DNA from: Streptomyces sp. NBC_00461
GTDB lineage: Bacteria; Actinomycetota; Actinomycetes; Streptomycetales; Streptomycetaceae
Direction: 5' to 3'
Assembly (NCBI RefSeq): GCF_036013935.1
Contig: NZ_CP107902.1
Coordinates: 8,527,001 to 8,591,000, forward strand
Length of the DNA: 64,000 nt
The notes under the pieces are model-generated. The model saw only the letters and a list, made by a program, of their open reading frames with translations. It ran no database searches and was not told the DNA's origin. A program made the position numbers and the translations under genes. Numbering within the stretch: position 1 is the first letter of the stretch; each line of letters begins with the position of its first letter. Below are positions 42,473-50,216 of the stretch, one piece after another.

Positions 42473-43516
42473 ATGGGCCATCCCTTCCCGATCCGGGAGA
42501 TCGCACGTCAGGCGGGCCTCAGCGAGGCGACCGTCGACCGGGTCCTGAACGGCAGGGGTGGCGTCCGTGAGAGCACCGCGCGGGAGGTCCGGCAGGCCAT
42601 CGCGGACCTGGACCGGCAGCGCACCCAGGTCCGCCTGGTCGGCCGCACCTTCATGATCGACATCGTGATGCAGGCGCCGGAGCGGTTCTCCACCGCCGTA
42701 CGCGCCGCCCTGGAGTCGGAGCTGCCCTCGCTCCACCCGGCCGTCGTCCGCTCGCGCTTCCACTTCCGCGAGACCGGCCCGGTGGCCGAGCTGACCCGGA
42801 CCCTGGACCGGATCGCCCGCCGCGGCTCGCAGGGCGTGATCCTCAAGGCCCCGGACGTCCCCGAGGTCACGGCCGCGGTCGGCCGGCTCGCCGAGTCCGG
42901 CATCCCCGTCGTCACTCTCGTCACCGACCTGCCCGCAACCGCCCGCCTCGGCTATGTCGGCATCGACAACCGGGCCGCCGGAGCGACCGCCGCGTACCTC
43001 ATGGGCCAGTGGCTGGGCGAGCGCCCCGGCAATGTGCTCACCAGCCTCAGCAGCGGCTTCTTCCGCAACGAGGAGGAACGCGAGATGGGCTTCCGCAGCG
43101 CCATGCGCACCCACCACCCGGACCGCACGCTGGTCGAGATCGCCGAGGGCCACGGCCTGGACGCCACCCAGTACGACCTGGTCCGCGCCGCCCTCGCACG
43201 CGACCCGGACATCCGCGCCGTCTACTCGATCGGCGGCGGCAACATCGCCACCCTGCGTGCCTTCGAGGACCTGGGCCGCGAGTGCGCGGTGTTCGTCGCC
43301 CACGACCTCGACCACGACAACACCCGCCTGCTGCGCGAGCACCGCCTCTCCGCCGTCCTCCACCACGACCTGCGCCAGGACATGCGCGAGGCCTGCCACA
43401 TCGTGATGCGCGCCCACGGCGCCCTGCCGCCCGCGGGGCCTACGCTGCCGTCGGCGATCCAGGTGGTGACGCCGTACAACATGCCACCGCAGGCGACGAG
43501 TCGAGGAGACGGGTGA
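42473..43516 (+). CDS. LacI-family regulator (RbsR-like, periplasmic-binding fold)
   Basis: A 347-residue regulator. Helix-turn-helix and hinge in FPIREIARQAGLSEATVDRVLNGRGGVRE (split; residues 4-32), with Asp-Arg rather than the usual Ser-Arg. The ligand domain is type-1 PBP-like: GVILKAPDVPEVTAAV, YVGIDNRAAGATAAYLMG (~162), GFFRNEEEREMGF. Ligand-domain similarity to sugar or inositol binding proteins suggests a polyol effector. AAGGAG precedes the ATG. It probably represses the divergent PhyH-SDR operon. Confidence 0.88.
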   Translation: MGHPFPIREIARQAGLSEATVDRVLNGRGGVRESTAREVRQAIADLDRQRTQVRLVGRTFMIDIVMQAPERFSTAVRAALESELPSLHPAVVRSRFHFRETGPVAELTRTLDRIARRGSQGVILKAPDVPEVTAAVGRLAESGIPVVTLVTDLPATARLGYVGIDNRAAGATAAYLMGQWLGERPGNVLTSLSSGFFRNEEEREMGFRSAMRTHHPDRTLVEIAEGHGLDATQYDLVRAALARDPDIRAVYSIGGGNIATLRAFEDLGRECAVFVAHDLDHDNTRLLREHRLSAVLHHDLRQDMREACHIVMRAHGALPPAGPTLPSAIQVVTPYNMPPQATSRGDG

Positions 43517-43568
43517 CGAGGAGACGGGTGACGAGGAGACGAGGAGACGAGTGTCGAGGAGACGGGTG
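43503..43568. repeat. Repeats of a ribosome-binding-site/GTG unit
   Basis: The unit GAGGAGACGGGTG recurs at 43503, 43518 and 43556, with variants at 43533 and 43541, mostly in 15-bp steps. Each full unit carries a Shine-Dalgarno and a GTG four bases later. The LacI stop lies inside the first unit and the next gene starts at the last ones. Confidence 0.8.
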
Positions 43569-44183
43569 ACGACGAGGACCGAGCACGTGGAGATCGAGGG
43601 TGTCCGCCTTCTGGCCACGCTCACGACGGGCGGCGAGACGGGACTTCTCGCGCTGCACGGCAGCAACGAGGGCGGTACCGCCGAACTCGCGCGCTCCGTG
43701 GCCGAGCGCTGCGGCGCCACCAGCCTGGTCTTCATCCAGCCCGGCGCGCGGGAGCCGGTGCACATCCCGTCCCCGCGGATGGCCGTGGAGCACTGCGCAC
43801 TCCTGCGGGTGTTCCTGTCCCACGTAGCCGTCACGGTCTCGCTGCACGGCCACATGAGACGGGCGACGCCACGGTCCATCTTCCTCGGCGGGGGCAACCG
43901 CCCCGCAGCGCACCTCCTCGCCTCGGGGCTGAGCGCCCTGCACCCGGAGTTCGACCCGGTCACGGACCTCGCGGACATCCCCGCCGCCCTGCGGGGCATG
44001 CACGCCAGGAACCCGGTGAACCTGACCCGCGGCGGCGGCGTCCAGGTGGAGCTCCCGCTCTCCGCCCGGACCCGGCGGCCGGGCTGGGACCCGGAGGTCC
44101 CCGACACGCCTCCGCCGGCCGTCGTCGACGCCCTGGTCACCGGCGTGGAACTGCTGGCGACCCGGTCCATCACCCGACGCTGA
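43551..44183 (+). CDS. Poly-gamma-glutamate hydrolase family protein
   Basis: A 210-residue zinc-peptidase-like protein resembling phage-type poly-gamma-glutamate hydrolases (PF05908-like). Features include LLALHGSNEGGTAELARSVAE (~30; His and Glu as candidate zinc ligands), SLVFIQPG, IPSPRMAVEHC, TVSLHGHMRR (His) and IFLGGGNRPAA. There is no signal peptide. Two in-frame GTG codons (43551 and 43566) have equally good repeated ribosome sites, so the exact start is undecided. Overlaps the convergent dehydrogenase by 14 bp. Confidence 0.78.
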   Translation: MSRRRVTTRTEHVEIEGVRLLATLTTGGETGLLALHGSNEGGTAELARSVAERCGATSLVFIQPGAREPVHIPSPRMAVEHCALLRVFLSHVAVTVSLHGHMRRATPRSIFLGGGNRPAAHLLASGLSALHPEFDPVTDLADIPAALRGMHARNPVNLTRGGGVQVELPLSARTRRPGWDPEVPDTPPPAVVDALVTGVELLATRSITRR

Positions 44184-45324
44184 CCCACGCGCCGCTCTCC
44201 GCCGAGCGCACCATCGCCTCCAGTACGGCGGCACCGTGCACGGCGTCAGCGAGCGTGGCCCCCTGCGGCCTGCCCTCCGCGATCGAGCGCAGGAACCGGT
44301 GGGCCTCGATGACCTTCAGGTCGTCGTAGCCCATGGCGTTCGCCGCGCCCGGCTGGAAGGCGCCGTACTCCCCGTCGCCCGGGCCGACGTACACCGTGCT
44401 GACCGGCTGGTCCTGGTATGTGGTGCCGCGGCTGACGCCCAGCTCGTTCATCCGGCGGAAGTCCCAGAACACCGCGCCCTCGGTGCCGTGCACCTCGAAG
44501 CCGTAGTTGTTCTGCTCGCCGACCGAGACCCGGCAGGCCTCCAGGACGCCGCGGGCGCCGGAGGCGAAGCGCAGCAGACAGTTCACGTAGTCCTCGTTCT
44601 CGACCGGTCCCAGCTCGCCGCCCGTGGCGCGGGTGTGGCCGGCGGTCGCGGCGGTGGGGCGGGCCCGCTCGGGGATGAACACGGCGGTGTCGGCGGTCAG
44701 GGAGGCGATGTCGCCGAGCAGGAACCGGGCCAGGTCCGCGCCGTGCGAGGCGAGGTCGCCCAGTACTCCGCTGCCGCCGCGCTGCTTCTCGTAGCGCCAG
44801 GTCAGGGCGGATTCGGGGTGGGCGGCGTAGTCGCTGAACAGGCGCAGGCGGACGTGGGTGACGGTGCCGATGGCGCCCGAGGAGATGAGCTCACGGGCGG
44901 CCTCGACAGCGGGCGCGTTGCGGTAGTTGAAGCCGACGGCGCCCTGCACGCCCGCTCCGGCCACCGCGTCGGCGACCGCCTGCGCGTCCGCCGTGCTCAG
45001 CCCGACCGGCTTCTCGATCCAGATGTGCTTGCCGGCCTCCGCCATCGCGACGCCGATCTCACGGTGCAGGAAGTTCGGGGCGGTGATGCTGACAGCCTGG
45101 ACCCGCGGATCCCTGGCCACCTCGCGCCAGTCCCGGGTCGTCGAGGCGAACCCGAACTGTGCGGCGGCCTCCTCGGCCCGACCCGGCACCTCCTCGGCGA
45201 CCGACACCAGCCGCGGGCGCAGGCCCAGCCGCGGGAAGTGGTGCGGGACGCGGGCGTACGCCTGGGTGTGCACCCGGCCCATCCAGCCGAACCCGACGAC
45301 GGCGACACCGAGCGAATCCACCAT
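44170..45324 (-). CDS. Gfo/Idh/MocA oxidoreductase
   Basis: A 384-residue NAD(P)-dependent sugar/polyol dehydrogenase. VAVVGFGWMGRVHTQAYAR, ITAPNFLHREIGVAMAEAGKHIWIEKPVGL (split; EKP ~107), VGFNYRNAPAVEAARELI (~133), GSGVLGDLASHGADLARFLL (~180, catalytic His). Divergent from a LacI regulator with two nearly identical operators between them, so its expression is probably induced by the sugar it oxidises. Confidence 0.9.
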   Translation of the reverse strand: MVDSLGVAVVGFGWMGRVHTQAYARVPHHFPRLGLRPRLVSVAEEVPGRAEEAAAQFGFASTTRDWREVARDPRVQAVSITAPNFLHREIGVAMAEAGKHIWIEKPVGLSTADAQAVADAVAGAGVQGAVGFNYRNAPAVEAARELISSGAIGTVTHVRLRLFSDYAAHPESALTWRYEKQRGGSGVLGDLASHGADLARFLLGDIASLTADTAVFIPERARPTAATAGHTRATGGELGPVENEDYVNCLLRFASGARGVLEACRVSVGEQNNYGFEVHGTEGAVFWDFRRMNELGVSRGTTYQDQPVSTVYVGPGDGEYGAFQPGAANAMGYDDLKVIEAHRFLRSIAEGRPQGATLADAVHGAAVLEAMVRSAESGAWVSVG

Positions 45325-45337
45325 GACAGCCCCTCTT

Positions 45338-45349
45338 TGGACCGGTCCA
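45338..45349. promoter_or_regulatory. LacI operator 1
   Basis: TGGACCGGTCCA, a perfect palindrome with the central CG typical of LacI sites, 14 bp before the dehydrogenase ATG. Confidence 0.78.
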
Positions 45350-45441
45350 CAACCTGTCCAGGCCACCCTGAAGCCCATGCTCAGGGGCTGTCAACCCTCA
45401 CCGGAGCATCACCGGACCCTTTGACAAGCCATGGCAGCCCA

Positions 45442-45453
45442 TGGAACGGTCCA
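45442..45453. promoter_or_regulatory. LacI operator 2
   Basis: TGGAACGGTCCA, differing from operator 1 at one base, ending 4 bp before the LacI ATG. The 104-bp spacing between operators is close to ten helical turns, which would allow looping. Confidence 0.75.
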
Positions 45454-45457
45454 CAGC

Positions 45458-46462
45458 ATGAGAGCGCCGACGATCCGCGACGTGGCCGAGCGGGCCGGGG
45501 TGTCCAAGTCGCTGGTCTCGCTCGTGCTGCGCGGCGCCGAACAGGTGCGGCCCGAGAAGCGGGAGGCCGTGCTGCAGGCGGTGCGGGAGCTCGGCTACCG
45601 GCCCAACGCGGCCGCGCGCAGCCTCAGCGAGCAGCGCACCCGCACGGTCGGCGTGCTCCTCAACGACCTGCGCAACCCCTGGTTCGTCGAGCTGCTCGAC
45701 GGCCTCAACTCACTTCTGCACGACCACGGCCTGCGGATGCTGCTGGCGGACGCCCGCCTCAACCGCCGCACCGGCCAGGACCCCGCCGACCCGCTTCTGG
45801 ACCTGCGGGTGGACGGCCTGGTCGTCGTCGGCACCCTGCCCGACCCGGCAGCCCTCGGCAGGGCCGCCGAGCGCATCCCGGTCGTCGTCGCGGGCGCCCG
45901 CGAACCGGCCCCGGCGGGCGTTGACGTCGTGGCAGGCGATGACGAGCACGGCGCGCGACTGGTCACCGAGCACCTCATCGGGCTCGGCCACCGGCGCATC
46001 GCGCACATCGCGGGCTACGGCGCCGTCGGCGAACTGCGCAGGCGGAGCTTCGAGGCGACGATGCGGGCGCACGGCCTCGCGGACCGGGCGCAGGTCGAGC
46101 CGAGCGACATGACCGAGGAGGGCGGCTACCGCACCGCGGTGCGTCTGCTGAGCCGCCCCGGCCGGCCCACCGCCCTCTTCGCCGTCAACGACATCGCCTC
46201 CGTCGGCGCGATCTCGGCCGCCGAGGAGCTGGGTCTGCGCGTCCCGCACGACGTGTCCGTGGTCGGCTACGACAACACGAGCATCTCCCGCCTGCGCCAC
46301 GTCTGGCTGACCACGGTCGACGGCGCCGGCCACGAGCTGGGCCGCCGCGCGGCCCGCTGCCTCCTGGACCGCTTCGAGCGGCCCGGGGGCCAGGGCCGAC
46401 TGAGCCTGACGGCACCGACGTTGGAGATCCGCGGCACGACGGCCGCACCGCTCACGGACTGA
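45458..46462 (+). CDS. LacI-family regulator
   Basis: A 334-residue repressor. HTH and hinge PTIRDVAERAGVSKSLVSLVLRG then AVRELGYRPNAAARSLSEQRT (residues 4-65). Ligand domain TVGVLLNDLRNPWFVELLDGL (~67), HLIGLGHRRIAHIAGYG (~175), ALFAVNDIASVGAISAAEELGL (~245) and VVGYDNTSISRL. I start at ATG 45458, which has no Shine-Dalgarno and abuts operator 2; an ATG at 45431 would place the operator inside the coding region. Likely represses itself and the divergent dehydrogenase. Confidence 0.92.
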   Translation: MRAPTIRDVAERAGVSKSLVSLVLRGAEQVRPEKREAVLQAVRELGYRPNAAARSLSEQRTRTVGVLLNDLRNPWFVELLDGLNSLLHDHGLRMLLADARLNRRTGQDPADPLLDLRVDGLVVVGTLPDPAALGRAAERIPVVVAGAREPAPAGVDVVAGDDEHGARLVTEHLIGLGHRRIAHIAGYGAVGELRRRSFEATMRAHGLADRAQVEPSDMTEEGGYRTAVRLLSRPGRPTALFAVNDIASVGAISAAEELGLRVPHDVSVVGYDNTSISRLRHVWLTTVDGAGHELGRRAARCLLDRFERPGGQGRLSLTAPTLEIRGTTAAPLTD

Positions 46463-46502
46463 CGCCGTTCACGGCTTGACGCCGTTCCGAGGCTGATGGC
46501 AT

Positions 46503-46847
46503 TCAGAGGTTGATGGCGTACGCCTTCCGCAGCGTCTCGTGCACCGTCCACTTCGTACGGTCGCCCTCGCGCAGGACGGCCATGTCCCCGGGCCCCACCG
46601 TCAGCGTGGGCCCGCCCTCGACCTCGACGGTCGCCGACCCACTGATGACGACGAACAGCTCGTCGGCCTCCGTGTCGGTGACGACGCCCGGCGTGATCTG
46701 CCAGACGCCGCGGATCTGCTTCCCGTCCGCGGACTCCCAGACGACCTTGCCGGTCACCTCCGGAGTCCCGGACACGATCTGCTCCGGGTCGAGGGGCTCG
46801 GGCCGGAGCTCGGCGTCCGGGATGTGCACAACGAAGCTGTGGGTCAT
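46503..46847 (-). CDS. Cupin domain protein
   Basis: A 114-residue single-cupin protein of the DUF861/cupin_3 type. VSGTPEVTGKVVWESADGKQ, RGVWQITPGVVTDTEADELFVVISGSATVEVEGG and VGPGDMAVLREGDRTKWTVHE are the characteristic strands; Glu and a single His could hold a metal. Function unknown; relatives include ureidoglycine aminohydrolase-like folds. Single gene, convergent with the LacI gene. Confidence 0.85.
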   Translation of the reverse strand: MTHSFVVHIPDAELRPEPLDPEQIVSGTPEVTGKVVWESADGKQIRGVWQITPGVVTDTEADELFVVISGSATVEVEGGPTLTVGPGDMAVLREGDRTKWTVHETLRKAYAINL

Positions 46848-46968
46848 GGGCCGACCCTAACGAGATCGCCGGGCGCCGTGCGTGGACACTGTGTGCGCTG
46901 TCGGCCCAGGCGGGAGGACACTTCGTCGCGACTGGCGGCCCCGCGGACGCCGGGTGATCGTGGAGGGC

Positions 46969-47481
46969 ATGGCGCAGACCACGACGGCCGCCCCCGGGCC
47001 ACGGCAGCACGACACCCGCGAGGCCGTCCTCTTCGGCGGTGTCTACGGCTCCGTACTGGCCTGCTCCATGGTCGCGGCGCTCAGCCAGTACGGCCACACG
47101 TCCCGGGCCAGCCGCCGCTACGACGCGCTCTGGCTGCTGGTGACCGCGCTCGCCTCGGCCCTCGCCCACGGCTACGCCCACTACATCGCCGAACGTGAAC
47201 CGCACCGTCGCTGGGACGTCCTTCGCACCCTCGTCGACGAGTGGCCCCTGGTCACGGCCGTGCTGCCGACGGTGCTGCTGCTCGCGGGGGCGGGCTGGGG
47301 CTGGTGGCCGCCGAAGGGGGTGGAGTACGCGGCGTTCGTCCTGAACATCGTCCTGCTGTTCACGCTCGGCCTGGTGACGGCGCTGAGGTCGCACCGCTCC
47401 TCGCCCGTCGCCGTTCTGACCGGTCTGGTGGACGCTCTGCTGGGCGTGATCGTCGTCGTGGCCAACGCGATCATCAAGTGA
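46969..47481 (+). CDS. Four-helix integral membrane protein
   Basis: A 170-residue protein with four predicted membrane segments: AVLFGGVYGSVLACSMVAALS, LWLLVTALASALAHGYAHY, PLVTAVLPTVLLLAGAGWGW and AAFVLNIVLLFTLGLVTAL, then a shorter C-terminal hydrophobic run. His/Tyr residues follow helix 2 (HGYAHYIAERE). No family with known function is recognised. ATG at 46969 has GGAGGG close by. Stands alone. Confidence 0.75.
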   Translation: MAQTTTAAPGPRQHDTREAVLFGGVYGSVLACSMVAALSQYGHTSRASRRYDALWLLVTALASALAHGYAHYIAEREPHRRWDVLRTLVDEWPLVTAVLPTVLLLAGAGWGWWPPKGVEYAAFVLNIVLLFTLGLVTALRSHRSSPVAVLTGLVDALLGVIVVVANAIIK

Positions 47482-47531
47482 GGGCGCCAACTACCCCTTT
47501 CCTGCCTTAGGGTCTGCGCGTGGGGACGGAC

Positions 47532-48113
47532 ATGGACGGCGCCATCGAGCGCCGAGACGCGGACGGGTACTGGCAGTTGGAGGTCGATCTGCTGGACTTC
47601 CGGCCGCCGCGGGACTACGTCGCCTGGGATTGCCTCTTCGGCGTGCGCGGGACAGGAGACGTGGAGCGTCCACTGTTCGCCGACCGCGGACTGCCGGACG
47701 ACGTCTCGGAATCGGTACGGGAAGCAGCCGTCGGCGACTACCAGCACAGCCACACCTACGTGAGCTGGGCCGAGGCCGCCGCGGCCGACTGGGACGCGCC
47801 GCTCGCGGCCCGGCCCGCCTGGTACTGGGCGCACAGGTCGGATCCGGCAGGCGAGCACCTCGTACGGGTGACCCCTACCCTGCGCGAGGCCGCCGCCCGC
47901 ACCTTCGGATCGGACCTGCTCCTCGCGCCACCGGAATGGCCTCCAGGTGCCGAGGTGCCTCTCGACGGCGCGGTGTACCGCCCGGTGGTCCTCACGGCGC
48001 GGATGCTCGCCCCGCCGGACGAGGGAACCTGGGCACAGGTGTGGAGGGCCATGCGGGACCTGTCGGCCGGGCACGGCGACGAGGACGTCCGGCTCGTCGT
48101 CTGGTTCGGTTGA
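47532..48113 (+). CDS. Hypothetical protein
   Basis: A 193-residue soluble acidic protein. It contains conserved-looking pieces such as YWQLEVDLLDFRPPRDYVAWDCLFGVRG (split), FADRGLPDDVSESVREAA and HTYVSWAEAAAADWD, and ends DEDVRLVVWFG. I recognise no family. It begins at the ATG after GGGGACGGA; a GTG four codons earlier is possible. It precedes the dioxygenase gene by 26 bp and could be co-transcribed with it. Confidence 0.7.
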   Translation: MDGAIERRDADGYWQLEVDLLDFRPPRDYVAWDCLFGVRGTGDVERPLFADRGLPDDVSESVREAAVGDYQHSHTYVSWAEAAAADWDAPLAARPAWYWAHRSDPAGEHLVRVTPTLREAAARTFGSDLLLAPPEWPPGAEVPLDGAVYRPVVLTARMLAPPDEGTWAQVWRAMRDLSAGHGDEDVRLVVWFG

Positions 48114-48139
48114 CCCAAGCACCAGGGAAGGGAGCCGAC

Positions 48140-49033
48140 ATGACCACAGATGCCACAGACGCCACAGAGGCCACGCGTGCCACCGACACGACGGTCACGG
48201 ACGAGGCGGTGAGCAGCCTCGACGGCACCGCCGATCCGCGCCTGCGCGAGCTGCTCACCGGCCTGATCCGCCACCTCCACGCCTTCGCGCGCGAGACGCG
48301 GCTCACGCAGGAGGAGTGGGAGCGGGCCGTCGGCTTCCTCACGGCCACCGGGCAGTCGTGCACGGACACCCGGCAGGAGTTCATCCTCCTGTCGGACGTC
48401 CTGGGCCTGTCGATGCTGGTCGAGACGATCAACGGCGACCGCACCCCCGGCGCCACCGAGTCGACGGTCCTCGGCCCCTTCCACATGACCGAGTCCCCGG
48501 TGCGCGAACTCGGCGCGAACATCGACCTGGTGGGCGGCGGCGAGCCCTGCGTGGTCAGCGGCCGTGTGCTGTCCCGCGACGGAACCGCGTTGCCGGGCGC
48601 CGTAGTCGACGTCTGGCAGGCCGACGGGAACGGCTTCTACGACGTCCAGCGTCCCGACGAGCAGCCGCCGGGCAACGGCCGCGGACTGTTCACCGCGGAC
48701 GCCGAGGGCCGCTTCCGGTTCCGCACCTGCGTCCCGAGCCCGTACCCGATCCCCACGGACGGCCCGGTCGGCGACCTCCTGCGCGCGACCGCCCGCCACC
48801 CCTACCGCCCGGCCCACATCCACTTCATCGCCTCGGCCGCCGGTCATGTGCCGGTCACCACGCACATCTTCGTCGCGGGCAGCGACTACCTCGACTCGGA
48901 CGCGGTGTTCGCCGTCAAGCCGAGCCTGGTGCAGGACTTCACCGAGACGGACGATCCTTCGCTGGCGAAGGAGTTCGGAGTCGCGAACCCCTTCCGTCAC
49001 GCCCGCGTCGATCTCGTACTGGAGCGATCGTGA
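48140..49033 (+). CDS. Hydroxyquinol 1,2-dioxygenase (intradiol type)
   Basis: A 297-residue Fe(III) intradiol ring-cleavage dioxygenase that converts 1,2,4-trihydroxybenzene to maleylacetate. N-terminal helical dimerisation domain (FILLSDVLGLSMLVETIN, ATESTVLGPFH ~115), then the beta-sandwich with iron ligands in NGFYDVQ (Tyr, ~168), PSPYPIPTDGPVGDLL (Tyr, ~202) and RPAHIHFIASA (His-x-His, ~222). The pairing with a maleylacetate reductase points to hydroxyquinol rather than catechol. GGGAGCC precedes the ATG; the reductase GTG overlaps the stop (GTGA). Confidence 0.9.
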   Translation: MTTDATDATEATRATDTTVTDEAVSSLDGTADPRLRELLTGLIRHLHAFARETRLTQEEWERAVGFLTATGQSCTDTRQEFILLSDVLGLSMLVETINGDRTPGATESTVLGPFHMTESPVRELGANIDLVGGGEPCVVSGRVLSRDGTALPGAVVDVWQADGNGFYDVQRPDEQPPGNGRGLFTADAEGRFRFRTCVPSPYPIPTDGPVGDLLRATARHPYRPAHIHFIASAAGHVPVTTHIFVAGSDYLDSDAVFAVKPSLVQDFTETDDPSLAKEFGVANPFRHARVDLVLERS

Positions 49034-50112
49034 GGGACGTCCTCGACTTCTCCTACGAGTCCCGGCCCGTACGGGTGGTCTTCCGGCCCGGCGCCGCCAC
49101 CACCGCCACGGCCGCCGAGGCCGCGGGGCTGGGCCTGCGTCGGCTGCTGGTGGTGTGCGGCAGCCACGGCGCTGACACCGCGCGGGCGGTCGCCGACTCG
49201 CTCGGTCCCGCCTGCGTGGGCCTGCACGACGGGGCCCGGATGCATGTGCCCGCCGAGGTCGCCGACCGGGCCGTGGAGGTGGCCCGGGCGGCGGGCGCCG
49301 ACGGCTGCGTGGCCGTCGGCGGCGGTTCCTCGATCGGCCTGGGCAAGGCGATCGCGCTGCGCACGGGCCTGCCGCTGATCGCCGTACCCTCCACCTACTC
49401 CGGCTCGGAGATGACCCCCGTCTGGGGCCTGACCGAACACGGCGTCAAACGCACCGGCCGCGACCCCGTCGTCCTCCCGCGCAGCGTCGTCTACGACCCC
49501 GCCCTCACCCTCTCCCTCCCCGTACCGCTCTCCGTCACCAGCGGCATCAACGCGATCGCCCACGCCGTCGAGGCGCTGTACGCCCCCGACACCTCACCCC
49601 TGATCGCGCTGATGGCGGAGGAGGGCGTACGGGCCATGGCGGCGGCGCTCCCCGCGCTGGCCGAGGCCCCGGACTCCCTTCCGGACCGCGGCCGTGCCCT
49701 GTACGGCGCCTGGCTGTGCGGCTCCTGCCTCGGTGCCACCACCATGGGCCTGCACCACAAGCTGTGCCACGTCCTCGGCGGCACCTTCGGCCTGCCGCAC
49801 GCCGAAACACACACGGTGGTCCTGCCGTACGCCCTCGCCTACAACGCGCCCGCGGCCCCCGAAGCGGCCGCCACCGTGGCCCGCGCCCTGGACACGACCG
49901 ACGCCCCGAACGCCCTCAGAGACCTGGCCGAGAGCCTCGGCGCCCCCCACTCCCTCGCCGAACTGGGCCTGAAGGAAGCCGACTTGACCAAGGCGGCCAC
50001 CCAAACCGTGGGCCAGGCATACGCCAACCCGCGCGAGGTGACCGTGGAAGGGGCGCTTGCCGTGCTGCGGGCGGCCTTTGAGGGCGGCCCGCCGGAGTTC
50101 TCCGACGTCTGA
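49030..50112 (+). CDS. Maleylacetate reductase
   Basis: A 360-residue iron-alcohol-dehydrogenase-like enzyme that reduces maleylacetate to 3-oxoadipate using NAD(P)H. Nucleotide site CVAVGGGSSIGLGKAIAL (~97), IAVPSTYSGSEMTPVWG (~118), the metal region NAIAHAVEALYAPD (~178) and LHHKLCHVLGGTFGLPHAETH (~243). Coupled to the dioxygenase by a four-base overlap. Together they form the lower hydroxyquinol (resorcinol/4-hydroxybenzoate-derived) route. The hydroxylase that makes hydroxyquinol is not adjacent. Confidence 0.91.
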   Translation: MRDVLDFSYESRPVRVVFRPGAATTATAAEAAGLGLRRLLVVCGSHGADTARAVADSLGPACVGLHDGARMHVPAEVADRAVEVARAAGADGCVAVGGGSSIGLGKAIALRTGLPLIAVPSTYSGSEMTPVWGLTEHGVKRTGRDPVVLPRSVVYDPALTLSLPVPLSVTSGINAIAHAVEALYAPDTSPLIALMAEEGVRAMAAALPALAEAPDSLPDRGRALYGAWLCGSCLGATTMGLHHKLCHVLGGTFGLPHAETHTVVLPYALAYNAPAAPEAAATVARALDTTDAPNALRDLAESLGAPHSLAELGLKEADLTKAATQTVGQAYANPREVTVEGALAVLRAAFEGGPPEFSDV

Positions 50113-50216
50113 CTCCTCCAAGATGAGCTGCTTCAGGCCCGAGGTGCTCCTCGAAGTCGGGCGCACCGACCGGCAACCGGCCCCCGTAGAGGACGCGGGG
50201 CCGGGACACTGAAGGC

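Noticed and set aside
43497..43570. CRISPR-like array from the repeated 15-bp units.
   Set aside because: Units are contiguous without spacers and consist of ribosome-site/start sequences. No CRISPR repeats or cas genes were seen anywhere in the window.
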